64,000 nt of DNA from Lunularia cruciata (GCA_948567375.1 OX419761.1:23846243-23910242); one strand, 5' to 3'; counted from the first letter of the stretch, positions 22,440 to 33,738 are shown. Notes: a model not told the origin generated them from the sequence alone. Program-made: numbers and translations.

Positions 22440-22785
22440 TTGGATACCTCCACCATCTGCACTCTCTTTAAGATTAAGGATTTCAAAACCTTCAGGTGTG
22501 CTAGAATTGCAAGGAGTGGACGGCCACACAATACAAGATCATTCAAAAAATTATGCACCATGTCACTTACCTAACCTGGACCCCACCATTGTTACCTCTA
22601 CTTGGATTTTTCTACTTGACTATCCGTGTCAACTTTGTGAGAAGACAAATATGTTGATAAGATGCTACTAATGAAAATTGCAATGGCAGGAACTATTTAT
22701 TTTGTCTCACATTGGAGCTCACTCTAGTTCCAACTGGTCTTTGGTTTTGTCCATCATGTCTCCCTACACCATAACTACTGTAAGT
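22440..22785 (+). pseudogene. X2 PHD-finger segment after integrase
   Basis: A linker (V-L-E-L-Q-G-V-D-G-H-T-I-Q-D-H-S-K, then A-P-C-H-L-P-N) leads into Y-P-C-Q-L-C (about 22,620-22,640), the first Cys pair. After a small deletion and frame change comes E-N-C-N-G-R-N-Y-L-F-C-L and then V-P-T-G-L-W-F-C-P-S-C (about 22,674-22,763), the last Cys pair with the conserved Trp two residues before it. This is the C4-H-C3 layout of PHD fingers, which read histone H3 tails in known proteins. The zinc-ligand His reads Asn here but is His in X3 (28,740-28,830). One Cys pair is damaged by the deletion. Position after integrase suggests a role in choosing integration sites, by analogy with chromodomains. 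That is inference. Confidence 0.7.
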
Positions 22786-22817
22786 TTTCTCAAACCTTTG
22801 AGGTTTCCCACACTCTT

Positions 22818-22840
22818 GGGAGTGGGGGGGGGAGAGTATA
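22818..22840 (+). other. Polypurine tract of X2
   Basis: A G-rich purine run (GGGAGTGGGGGGGGGAGAG) lies directly upstream of the TGAAAATCTGATC start of the 3' LTR. It is the expected plus-strand primer of an LTR retrotransposon and fixes the LTR start at 22,841. Confidence 0.75.
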
Positions 22841-23485
22841 TGAAAATCTGATCTATGTATGCTCTTTGTGCTCTTTTTAGTTGCTAGCTGCTACCTAGTT
22901 ACTAGCATTGTGCATTATTTCTATTGATGAGTTTGCCTTATTACATGGTCTAATATCAGGTAAGTGAATGCATATACAAAGAGCATGTTTAGCTAGTTTA
23001 GTAGACCACTAGTCTTGTCATTGCCATGACTCCTTTTTGTACTTTAAGATGCTACATGTCATAACAACTATCATATTGAGATACATAGCCTTCTTTGCAT
23101 GTTGGGCATATACCTCACTTGTGCATTATATCACCAAAATTAGTGTGTAGTTTTTAGCTTCCCAAATGATTGTTATTTAGGTAAGTTATGTACATTATAG
23201 GGTGGTGTTCTTGTGTGGTATTCTTAGGTTCTTGTAGCAAAGTACCTTTGTTAGGGGAAAATCCTAGTAATGGGACATGGCACAACCATTTTTGGCAGTT
23301 TTAAAAAAAATTTCATAGAAGCAAGAAGCTTACCTACATTACTTGAGTTTGCAATGTTTTTTCTGGATGCTCATGGCCAAAAATTGCAATTCTTATTGTT
23401 ATATTCAGTTCCTTCATTTCATTCAAAGCTTTCAGTTCAATTTTATTTAGTTAAGTTCAGTTCATTCAGATTGATTAATATTATG
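22841..23485 (+). repeat. 3' LTR of X2
   Basis: It starts TGAAAATCTGATC after the polypurine tract. Its first 230 bp match 23,486-23,760 and, more weakly, 28,844-29,090. Its last 410 bp match 360-780 and 13,211-13,650. It runs without a clear CA end into a second copy of its own U3. Confidence 0.7.
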
Positions 23486-23760
23486 TGAGAATTTGATCTT
23501 AGTATGCTCTCATGTGCTCTTTGTGCTCTCTTTAGTTGTTAGTTGCTACCTAGTTACTAGCATTGTGCATTGTTTCTGTTGGTGGGTTGGGCTTATTACA
23601 TGGTCTAATATCAGGTGAGTGAATGCATAAACAAAGAGCACATTTAGCCAATTCAGTAGAGCACTAGTCCTGTCATTGACATGATTGTTGGTACTTTATG
23701 ATGCTACATATTCCCAATGCTACACGTCATGACAACTTTGATAATATGAGAAAATGAACT
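23486..23760 (+). repeat. Second partial LTR (U3 only) in tandem
   Basis: It begins TGAGAATTTGATCTTAGTATGC and follows 22,841-23,070 closely through the ATGACAAC end, then stops where the rest of the LTR would begin. It abuts the first LTR directly, so it is a tandem U3 remnant, perhaps of another X element whose body was lost. Confidence 0.7.
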
Positions 23761-26700
23761 AAACCTAAATGACTTTGTGGCTAAAGCTTTAAACAATTTT
23801 TTTCTTTGCCCCAAAGGAATTTAGAAACTATGTGGACTATCTATTGCTACCTACATCATGAGCTTATGATTTTAATTTCATCTTATCCTACCTATATTTA
23901 GGTCTCATTTAATGGCTTCTTAAATGTGTTAGTGAAGGTCTCAAGTCTTCCACAAAGTCAATTTTACTTTACAACACCTTTGGACTTACACCTCCAAAGA
24001 CTTTCATTATGAAGTTCTATACAACTTTGAAGTAGTACTATGAAGTCCTTCTTCTTGAAGTATTTACAACTACAAAGGTCTTTGGATAATTTCATACTCC
24101 AAATTTCATACAACTACAAAGAGCTTCTTTTAGTGAAATGCCTTCATCCTAAAGTTCCTATTGCAAGAAACTACCTTTGCCTCTAAAATGTCTAAATAGG
24201 AGGTCATTCTACTCCATATATCTAGCTTTCTCTACCAAATAAGTATCACAAGTCTTTGTGAACTTCCTATCCAAATGATCTTTAAGCCAAACAACTAATT
24301 GGTCCATCTTCTCTTACTCGTAGGTCTTCCCCTCTAATTTTGTAGATTTTCAACTTGAGCTCATGGATTTTTTCCTTTATTGCTCTCCATTGCACTTCTT
24401 TCTCTAGCATATGCATGAAGTGATTCCTTGCTTCCTCCAACTATTAAATCAACTTTCCCTTCTCCTCTTCCCAATGTTGTGTCTTTGTCTTCAATGCCTC
24501 ATACATTTTAACTCAATACAACTCTCTAGCCAAGTGCTAAAATTGGGTGACCATGTCCTTATAATAATTGGCCATTTGCAAATGCAAGGTCATAATCCAA
24601 CCTTAGAATTCTCCAACTACCACAAATGCTTACCACTTTTTTATCTTTGGCTAGCAATTGGTCTTGATGCCCAAGCTACTTATGCTTCTGCTTGATTTTG
24701 AGTGTACTCAATTCCCCTTGTAACTCCTATTTTCTTATTCTCCTTGGCTACAATCTACGTTAAGAAAATAATTCTACCTCTTTAATTCAAAATTGTCATT
24801 AACAAGGTTATTTACTATAGTATCATTAGCTAGACATATTATCTAGAGGTGTAAATTGGCTTGGTAACATCTGAAAGGATATTATATATGATAGTCTAAG
24901 TAGATTAGATATAGGCATCACCAAAATATTACTTCTATGAATAGGGCAAGGGCCAAAAACATCTTGAAAACTTTAAAGCCAATTTTGGAGGCCTAAACAA
25001 ACAATTAGGCCTCAAAAATGAAAGATTTCTTTCTTCAAGTTAAGGTTTTGATTTTCTCCCCATGTTTATCTCATTGAGAGCTTTCAATGGTACCTCACTC
25101 ATGTTTTTATGAGCTTCCTATAAGAAGATTCCCTAAAGATTCCCTCCAATAAAACTTGTTTGACCAACAAGATAGGACAAGGACCAACATGTCACCCATC
25201 TATGCAACTAATCTAAGGACGGAGATCACTAAGCTCATTGACATCTCACCAATCCATGTATCTGATCCAAGGGTAGAGCTTCTTTCAAGGGGTTCCTTTT
25301 GGCTATCTAATAAAGACAAGGTGCTTCTTTGGGGGATCAAAGTATTGAGGGCTGAAGCTTTGTTTTTCTTCTCTTGTGTTTCTCTTGGGAGTTCTCCTAT
25401 CTTTAGAACATTACATTTACCTTCTTTGTATAGGTTTTGGACCTTTGACCAGTCCTCCTTTGAATTATGAATGTAGATTACCTTATGTGGTCTCCTAATT
25501 AGGATCATATAATCCACCATATTGGGAGAGACTGCTTCGTACTTTGCCAAATAGAAAGTTCCATCAATTGTAACGCTGATGCCACCAAATGTATGATGAA
25601 AATTCCCTCCTCTTTCACTAGTACTATGGATTTGAGAAAATCTATTTCCTACTTTGGCTTACAATTCTATCAAAGGCTCTTTGGCTTCCTCCTCTACTTC
25701 CACTTCTATGTTTGCTTCTACTTCTTCTTTTGGCCAAGGGTCCTTTGCTTCTAGTTGAACTTTGTGGCAATGTTCTTCTAGCTAGTCCTCAATGTTTATA
25801 TGCTCCTCTTCTTGAACACCCACTTCTTGGGTGGGGTTAAGAGATTCTTTGGCTTGGTGTAAGGTGTCCCCTTGCAACTCTGCCTCTTCTCCTTGATTCT
25901 CTACATATTGGTCATGATTTGGAGCAGATTGAACATCCTTATACAACTCCTCTTCTTTGGATTTGGAAGTAGAATACTTCAAGGTTAAAGAGCCTTGCTC
26001 TTCTTCTTCCTTGTAGTACTCTTCTTGGGGTTCTTCTTCTTCCAAAGCTTCTTACTCATGTACATCCAATCTTACATTGATAGTTTGAGGATTTTGTCTT
26101 TGTCAATGGGGATGAATTCTCCTATTTCTCTATACTTTGAATCTACTTCCTTGTACTTCTTGATAAACAATTTTCCTTTGGGTTGCAAGATAAAGTACAT
26201 CATTGGATGGAAGTGGCTTGGGAACTTCTTTCTCTACTCCCTTGATAACAAGTCCAGCCCCATGTAGAAATATGTCATGAATAGTACTAAGTAGGTAGCT
26301 CCAATATCTTTGTCATTTTCTTGATATAGATTCATGCTTGAAAGTAAAACATGTTTGCCTAGTTGACAAGTTCTCCTTAATGCATGTACTCAAAGAAGAT
26401 GCATTGGCTATTGGTCAAATATGTTGTTCTCTTGGGCTTGAAGATCTTCATAATTGCTTCCATGGTCTTATTTGGGCTAGGTTTTTGGAGTTACCACCCT
26501 CTATCCATTATTCTTTTGCCTCTTCTTTGCAAAGATTGCCTTAATGTTTGAAATCAATGCTTTATCTAAAAAGTCTGTTTCTAGTATCATAGCTCTTGCT
26601 TGGCTTGCATTTGGTCCCAACAAATTCCTTTAATTCTCCTCAATCCAATTATATGAGCTTCCTTTAAAGTCCCTATTTGATCTCTCTTTCCTCTCCCTCA

Positions 26701-26950
26701 TCTTATGGATAATTTTGAAGTCACTCAACTCTCAATTCCAAAGCAAGAAGCCATGATGCTTGCTTTGGATCATCTCACTTTTAAAATGAATTGCTCATTT
26801 GTTGACTATTGGTCTTTGGACAAAAACAATCTTTCCTATTGGAGTTGGGGTTGAGTACAAAAGCAAGGGATGTACAATTCTAAATGAGTAGACTATAAAG
26901 ACTAAGATAAATACAAAAGCTCACTAAGACTTGGGAATTTTAGGTTCACT
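23761..26950 (-). mobile_element. Family W repeat, copy 1 (unclassified), interrupted by a solo LTR
   Basis: On the minus strand the segment has decayed coding capacity rich in Glu and Lys. A block near 26,620-26,680 reads N-W-R-N-L-L-G-P-N-A-S, matching N-W-E-S-V-L-G-P-M-A-S in W2 near 50,510-50,545. Downstream lies a basic segment (about 26,060-26,330) with K-F-P-S-H-F-H-P-M-M-Y-F-I. Next is a strongly acidic piece (25,782-26,045), and beyond the solo LTR come coiled-coil-like remains (24,160-24,560). I do not recognise a known family. The arrangement looks like the gag-like protein of a non-autonomous element or a repeated host gene. Confidence 0.45.
24816..25415 (+). repeat. Solo LTR of family Y (plus orientation) with TTTAC target duplication
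   Basis: This is the reverse complement of the family Y LTRs, from TATAGTATCATTAGCTAG (a decayed TGTAATACC start) to AGAACATTACA. TTTAC flanks both sides (24,811-24,815 and 25,416-25,420), a perfect 5-bp target duplication. Internal landmarks such as ATCTCATTGAGAGCTTTCAATGG match the reverse complement of the other copies. It lies inside W1. Confidence 0.85.
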
Positions 26951-27530
26951 CAAATTTGAAAATAAAATTGCTTTTGTGAAAAGTCATTGTGCTTAATAGA
27001 AACTTGGTTTGATAGGGAAATTCCTCAATCATTCTCTAGTCATTCAGTGGATATTGGTTATATATGCATATTGGTTATATATACATATTGGTTTAGCACT
27101 CCTCTACACATTTATGCCATTGGTGAGCAATCCTTCTCCATACATGTGAAACATTTCTTGAATGGTCACTCTCACACATGCAAAGCTATTGCTAAATGTG
27201 AATAGTCTTCCTTTAATGCAAATGGTCTTTGGCGGTAGTTCTTTAACCAAGTGGTAGTACATTCACATTTGTGTATGCACTTTGCAAATTATAATGTCTA
27301 AGCTAAAGGTCTTTGTGTACGAAGGTACTAAGGTTGGAGTTCTTTGCATTTGACCAACATTTGGGGTTGTGTCTAATTTAACATTCTTCTTTCTGAGTAT
27401 CTTTGGATTTGTACTTGTTCCATTCATACCTTTGCCTGAACAAATTTTTGTTTGAAGGATACTTTGACTAAGCAATTATCCTTCATAAATAGTAAATTAT
27501 TCCTTCATGTCTTGAAAGACAAGAATGAGT
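26951..27530. other. Unassigned AT-rich DNA between W1 and X3
   Basis: No coding homology was recognised. A short repeat of ATATTGGTTATATAT occurs near 27,053-27,095. The right end meets integrase-like sequence of X3. Confidence 0.4.
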
Positions 27531-28843
27531 TCATAATTATTTTTTGTTGTGAAAATGTATGCACCGTAGATCACTTAGTTAAGATGCTTGACACAAGAAG
27601 ATAGAGTGGGTTTTCCACCCTATGAGAGAGCTTGTTATTAAAAAGGTACATTTTGGGCTTGGAAATTTTGGTATCAAGCATACATATACTCTCATTAGAG
27701 AGTGATGTATGAAAGAGGTGATAGATAAATGGAAAGAATGTAATAGTAAGTAAGAATATATTTTTCTTATTGGTAGTTCACATTTCATCCATTCCTAATT
27801 TGGGGTTTATTTTATTGTTTTTAATGTAAGCTAGTGGGAAAATTACCTCAAACATACAAAATATGATACATAATGGCCATGGTGCAACATTTTTTCAAGT
27901 GGATAAAGCTAATTGTGCCACCCAATAAACACTCATATAGCACTAAGCTTTTCTTCAATAAGTTTAAAGTATATTTGGAGCTTGTATTGAGTGTCTTGCT
28001 TATTAAGGATCAAAATTCAAGGGAGAATTTCAAGAGCTACTTGACCATGCACTCATTGGCTATCAAATAACTTCATGAGATCATTCCCAAGTTGATGGTC
28101 TTGCATAGCAAATAGGCCAAACATAAAAGAAGGGATTTTTGAAAATATGCCTCACCAAGAACAAGGAGGATTAGGGCTTATCTCTATCCTAAATTGCCAT
28201 GGGGTATAAAATGCCCAAACATGATTTCTTGTCTCATTTGATTCCTTATTTTTTGCTATTTGGAAGGCATCTAATTCCAACTTCTTCAATTACATCTCAA
28301 ATGGATCATGTGGTGGACTTAGACATGAATCCAATTACACCTTAACTTAATTCCATCAACTTAAGCCAAATTTATATCGAAGAGTGCTGTCTTTATCAAG
28401 AAGATCATGCATATAGCCATGGAAAACTTACCTCTTGCACAACATTACAATATCTTAAGATATGCTCATCTTAGGAGAGGAAGCTACACGCCCAATGTAA
28501 GAAAGCTTTAGGTTGGAGAATTTTCTTGTCTTCTTAGCTAGACTAATGATACCTTGGATACATCCACCAGCCATATTATCTTGAGAATTAAGACTCTTAG
28601 ACTTTTGGATGTGCTTGAATTGCAAGGGGTAGATGGACACAAGATTTGGGATAATTCAAAAAGCTATGCACTATGCCACTTACCTAACTTGGATCTCATC
28701 ATTTTTACCTCTACCTAGATTCCTCCACCTAATTATCCATGTCAAGTATGTCAAAGGAAAAATGATGCTTATCAAATGCTATTATGCAACAACTGCAATA
28801 TTGGTTACCATTTGTTTTGCCATGCTCAAATCTAGGAATATAT
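27530..28843 (+). pseudogene. X3: 3' fragment with integrase and PHD finger
   Basis: Integrase similarity to X2 begins near 27,575 (A-C-A-C-A-A-G-A-A-G-A-T-A-G-A-G in DNA, matching 21,478) and continues through the core (V-P-P-N-K-H-S, E-F-Q-E-L-L-D-H-A-L region near 28,020-28,060). After the shared V-L-E-L-Q-G-V-D-G-H linker (about 28,608-28,640) the PHD segment is better kept than in X2. It has Y-P-C-Q-V-C, then M-L-L-C-N-N-C-N-I-G-Y-H-L-F-C (about 28,736-28,824), with four Cys, the His and the next Cys in order. It ends before the last Cys pair at a stop, and the LTR follows. One stop lies between linker and finger. Confidence 0.7.
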
Positions 28844-29480
28844 GAGAATTTCATCTTAGTCTTGTGTGTTCTTTTATGTACCGTCTAGTTGACTAGGTAC
28901 TACCTACTTTACCAAAGCATTGTGTGATTCAGCTTGTTGATTGGTCTTATTAGTCGGTTCATTATCAGCTTAGGGAATGTTTATATAGATCATATTTATT
29001 CAGCTCAATAGATTGCACTAGTCTTGCCATTTCCATGATTGTTTGTATCTTACCACACTACATATGTTTGACACTATATGTCATGATAGGTGTAATATTG
29101 TGATACATATTCCTTCTTCCATATCATGTATGTATCTCACTTGTATGCTATGTCTTCTTTATCAATATGTGCTGTATGGCTTCCCCAATGAGTGTCATTT
29201 GGGCAAGATATGACCATTATAGTGTGGTGTTTGTATATGACATATTATCAAGTTCTTATAGCAAAGTACATCTCTAGTAGTGGGTATAGGGCATGACCTT
29301 TCTCTTCACATTTCTAGAATTTCCATTTAGCCATATAGCTTACCTACCTTGCAGTGCAATTTCTAGATGCTCAAAACTATAGATTGCATTTTTGTAGTTT
29401 TGTTTAGTTCATCCAGTATATTTAATTTAGTTTTATATTAAGGTTGATCCAAAATGAACTTTAAAGTCTAGATAGATAAG
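28844..29480 (+). repeat. 3' LTR of X3
   Basis: It begins TGAGAATTTCATCTTAGT and follows the X2 LTR through its U3 and downstream part (GTGATACATA near 29,100, CATTATAGTGTGGTG near 29,215, AGCAAAGTAC near 29,260). It is diverged from X2. The 3' edge is approximate. Confidence 0.65.
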
Positions 29481-30470
29481 GTATCACTAAGTGTCATTGT
29501 TTTTTCTCTTTAAATATGGTAAAGTATTACTTCAAAGTCCAATCGAATCATCATCCCTCGTGTAGACAAATGACATGGATATAAAACTAACTATGCTAAC
29601 CAACTGGTAAAATTTTTTCCTGGCAATTCTTCATTGACGAGTAACACAATATATAAAGGTAACGGAACTAATACACTAGTAAACACTTTACTAGCAATTC
29701 TTCATTAAATTCTCTTATATTTACCAAATATTACAGACTCGCACATAAATATTCACCAATTATTCTTGACCTGATTCAAAAGGATATTTTTTTTAACCTC
29801 ATTTACAAGTCTTTCTAAATAATTTATTAGTAAATATCCCTTAATAGAGTTAGAACTTGAATTTTTCATTCTGATTTAACAAAGATGATTATAATGTTTG
29901 ACCAATCCTACATAATATGTTGAAGTATAATGCAATAAAGGGATTAATAATAGATCTTAGAAAATACTTGATGAGAAAAAATCAAACAATAAGAGAACGA
30001 ATATGAGATTCTATTAATAGAATCCTATAGGAGCCTCATCTCTAAATCTCTCGTTGTAATGATGATGCCAGGGCGTGCATATATAAATAAATAAATAAAT
30101 AAATAAATGAATATATAAAATAACAAGTTTTCTCTTCTAGAATATATGTGTATGATTTGGACTTCCATATCTACTGTATTTAGTTTCGTTTAGTGTTTTA
30201 TTGTATGTGTGGGTATTTATAACATTATATAATACTTGATAAAATATAAATATAGATAAGGAGTTAAACTGTGTAAACCATTATATCATAGAGGTCAGAA
30301 TAGTAATATCGTGCTTGTAGTAAGCTTTTCTCTTTACATTGAATATTTAAAATAGTAAAAAAAACAAAGAAAAGCTGTCCATCTAAGCATTATAATCCAA
30401 TTTCCATTATTTCAGATCGACTTTGAAAGATGGGGAGTATAACCATTTTATGTTGATCAATCTTGATCAA
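29481..30470. other. AT-rich intergenic DNA
   Basis: No genes or known repeats were recognised apart from a (TAAA)n run at 30,084-30,109. This is the low-GC flank of the gene island that starts near 30,790. Confidence 0.5.
30084..30109. repeat. (TAAA)n microsatellite
   Basis: About six consecutive TAAA units with one G substitution at the end. Confidence 0.95.
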
Positions 30471-30790
30471 TCTTGCATTTGCTCTCAATCTTGATCAATC
30501 TTGCATTTGCTCTCTAGTAACAACTTAGATTGATAGTTTGCAACTAGCATTAGATTTCCTTCCTCTCCTACCTGAATTGTATTTATTCTCCATGCATACC
30601 TTGTACGTCGGGTTTAGAAGGCCGAAAGAATCTTGCATTTGCTCTCAATCTTGATCAATCTTGCATTTGCTCTCTAGTAACAACTTAGATTGATAGTTTG
30701 CAACTAGCATTAGATTTCCTTCCTCTCCTACCTGAATTGTATTTATTCTCCATGCATACCTTGTACGTCGGGTTTAGAAGGCCGAAAGAA
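30471..30790. repeat. Perfect 160-bp tandem duplication
   Basis: Copies at 30,471-30,630 and 30,631-30,790 are identical at every base I compared, from TCTTGCATTTGCTC to GGCCGAAAGAA. Each unit also holds an internal echo of TCTTGATCAATCTTGCATTT, with one more partial echo upstream at 30,453. No divergence means a recent event or an assembly artefact. It sits at the AT-rich to GC-richer boundary. Confidence 0.95.
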
Positions 30791-31033
30791 CCGCGGAGGG
30801 GTCGGAAATGGCTTTACGACTTCCTCACACGAAGACCATGCGAGCACTATACCAAACTTTTACTTCTTCCTCCGCTTTCATGCCAATTCAAAACAGGACT
30901 CTATCCTTTTAGTAAGCTAGCTCTATATAGGGCAGCAGATCAGATGATATCCTGAAGTTGATTTGATGTTTGGACGTCATCATTTACAAGGAATATACGA
31001 GTTTTCTCTATGTTGGAAGTCGTATTCTACAAG
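30791..31033. other. Unassigned DNA at the left edge of the gene island
   Basis: CG dinucleotides become frequent here. No coding homology was recognised. Confidence 0.4.
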
Positions 31034-31130
31034 GAATGAGAAAAGGGCTACCGCCCTTTTCTACGCCGTCGCCGGAAGGATGGGAAGACCCCATCGAGCA
31101 GTACAAGGGTGAGACAAACAGGTAAAATGG
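31034..31130 (-). repeat. LINE 3' tail (minus orientation)
   Basis: Read on the minus strand this holds GGGGCTTAGCCCCATTTTAC, a CTCACCCTTGTAC block, GATGGGGTCTTCCCATCCTT and a CGACGGCGT stretch. It is the same 3' end found at 42,893-42,985 behind the LINE coding region. The sequence upstream on that strand (31,131-31,260) does not clearly match the LINE body, so this is a 5'-truncated copy or a relative sharing the tail. Confidence 0.75.
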
Positions 31131-33738
31131 GGCTAAGCCCCAAGGAATGTGCACAAGAATAAGTCTAGGTCATTCGAGTGGACTGACTAACTGTCTGAAT
31201 CGTCCACGTGCGAAGGCGATCAAAGGTGAACAAACAAGCCGCCAGGTTAATAAAGTAAAGGTCGTTTGAGACATGGTTGGGTTCAGGTAGGACTCTCAAT
31301 ATTGCTTGTGTCCACAATTCTTGTCCTGATTTTGATTTAATCAAAGGGCTAACATCTCCGGTATCGATGGATGTTAACTCTGACGCTAAAGCATATACCC
31401 CAGCAAACGTTATTCATACTGAACATTATTCGAATGAGGTTGATTCTCAGCGAATGACACATTATTGTGGATATAGTCCAACGTTGAGCTATACAGTAAT
31501 GATGTATTGAGTTGTATTGAAATGGAATGAGCAAAGCAACATGAGCTTAAACGATGATGATGTGTGATTTGGTGTGAATTCTCCTCTAAATCACTTATGC
31601 ACCTACTACAACTATCCTATGCTCTTCCGGAAGTAGGGAGTAGTGATCGATTGACTTTATTTATACAAGAGAGAACGGGCTTGGTATTCTACATTTCTTT
31701 AGGTCTTCTATTCCCACATAAGTACACTTCTAGTTTTAGACTCACAGATGTTACCACTCGAGATTTTTTGTTCTTTCTTATTATGAACAACTGAATCAAG
31801 ATCCATGGGTAACAAATTGATAGTCCTTTCTTTTGTAAAAGGAATCGTGTTCCATGTTCCAACCATGCCATGGTCGATTCAAGTACTAAGCTAATCCACA
31901 TGATAAGAAGAGCTGGACTTGGCATACACAAGCAGCCCGATAGTACTTTTAGAGCACGAAAACAGATCCACAAGCCGTTTCGCTGTGTCTCCTTCCTCAC
32001 TCCGAGAAATCCCCTGTACTCGGTGCACAATAAGCATTTGGGTTGGCCGTTCAGAAGGTCCGGCGACCTTCAAGAACTTAAGGTTGTGACGGTCTGACCC
32101 AATATGTCCCAATTACTTGTCTTTTACCATTTTAGTTATATTGGATTTACTTCGAGATCCCGACTAAATCTGAATGTATAGATTCTTGGGCCCACCAATA
32201 CGAAGTGAGCAGGATTGACACTACGGACATACATCACGACAAGCCCGCTATGCCAATATTTCTACTAAAATTCATTAGCATCGTGTACCTGGCTGTTGTT
32301 GCCATAGCTATATTGCTTACCAGGTGGAACTCCTCGCGCAACTGCTTTAGGGTATCCACTTCTTGAAAAGCCTTTTCATCTCGGAAACACTGCAATTGAC
32401 TTCAACCGCATGGATCTGTCAGCTAAGTTGGCACTTGGCGCTCCGATGTTACTACTGCTGGCCTGACTACTTTAGACGGACAGAATGTCACCATATCTTC
32501 TCTACGCGCAACCCTATACCAAACTGCAATCGCCATCCCAATTTAACACAGCAACTCTGAAGGAAAAAGGAGAAAGGAGATACTAGAGCTTGTACTGATG
32601 AATGACAAGTTCACCATCAACCACTTGTCAGATGGGATGTCCACGAAGGTAAGTTCCAAAAAGCCGCAATTTCAACTTGAGTCGAAGGCCAAAACCGACC
32701 GCAGGGCAGTATGTAGAAGGAAAGGTAAGTTGCCTACCTTGATGTTCTCACACGGTAGGCTACGGGAAATACTGATGAAAGAGATAGAGAAGGGCAGCAA
32801 CCTGAATGTCTCCGTAGCCACAAAGAAAATGCTCCGAAACACCAATTTCCACTAAAACGGACTGGGATAGATCCTCACTACAATAGTAAAAAGAGATAAG
32901 AGGGAAGTATTGATTGACACAGGAAGTCGCAAGATAGTTCCAAGGCTCAGCCGGAGTGACGTCTTCCACTTGATCGACAACAATCATTGGCGGGCTATCT
33001 TCATTTCTTCTACACATCCCGAGGAAGGTCATCAAGAATATTCATATAAAAAAAGAAAACAAAGGAATAAATTAACGCATGCGGTCGTGTAAAAGTTTCT
33101 TTCTTTCAGCTCACTACCGTATTCACATTGATGGCTAAGTCAAGACAACTGCTGCAACAATTCCCTGAACAAGTTGGATACAAGAGTTATCCCCTTATCG
33201 CACCACACTTGAAAAGGCGTCAGTGTCATGATTATACAGACACGAGTTGGTATAAGACCCGCACATGTACACCTTGAATCTATACACTCTCACACCTTCA
33301 AGGAGAAAACTTGACATTTCTGCTATCATCTATTGAGGCCTCAATGGGATTGATTGCGAGGTACCATCACTAGGGGGGTTGTTGACATTTCTCCAATCTA
33401 CCGAAGAAACTCCTACCAGACTCTAGTATCTAGTCACTGGTGACTGCAGAATCTATCTGAAAGAGTAACAATGATTGGGAACAAAAGCTAGCTCAGGTTG
33501 CTACTCTGGGTATATGTTAATAGTTACAAATTCATAATTCTCTGATGGGCAAAAGTGGGCCAGCCTTTGTGTACACCTTCCATAATTTTGAATACAAGCC
33601 AAAGTTGTTTAACTTTGCACCACATTCACTTCCCTGCCTACAGAGACTTGATGGGAGGACGGGTGGGGAGCTAGGCTATGCAAATAAATCCGACACTCTA
33701 AAGCAAAAGTTCTGAGGAGGATATATTCCAAATAAAAG
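31131..33738. other. Low-copy-looking region downstream of KAPP, no gene recognised
   Basis: Composition and CpG frequency match the gene island more than the retrotransposon flanks. Several short open stretches occur on both strands (for example 31,689-32,030 and 32,760-33,035, minus), but none has a recognisable domain or clear splice signals. The part next to 33,738 should contain the KAPP 3' untranslated region. The rest may be an unrecognised gene or old repeat. Confidence 0.35.

Larger units (their letters stand above)
13211..23485 (+). mobile_element. Gypsy-type element X2 encoding methyltransferase and PHD finger
   Basis: The best copy of family X. In order it has an LTR-like segment, a 1.9-kb leader, gag, zinc knuckles and a short coil, aspartic protease, cytosine-C5 methyltransferase domain, reverse transcriptase, RNase H, integrase, a PHD-finger segment, a polypurine tract and a 3' LTR. 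Reverse transcriptase before integrase places it in Ty3/gypsy. At about 10 kb it is larger than a typical chromovirus because of the extra domain and long leader. Stops and frameshifts are spread through every domain. X1 and X3 are partial relatives. Confidence 0.8.

Noticed and set aside
25156..25470. Plus-strand 104-codon and minus-strand 116-codon stretches
   Set aside because: Most of both lies in the solo LTR at 24,816-25,415 and similar text recurs in other Y LTRs without an open frame.
31131..32560. Possible mitochondrial or plastid DNA transfer
   Set aside because: Composition suggested it, but I could not recognise any organelle gene.
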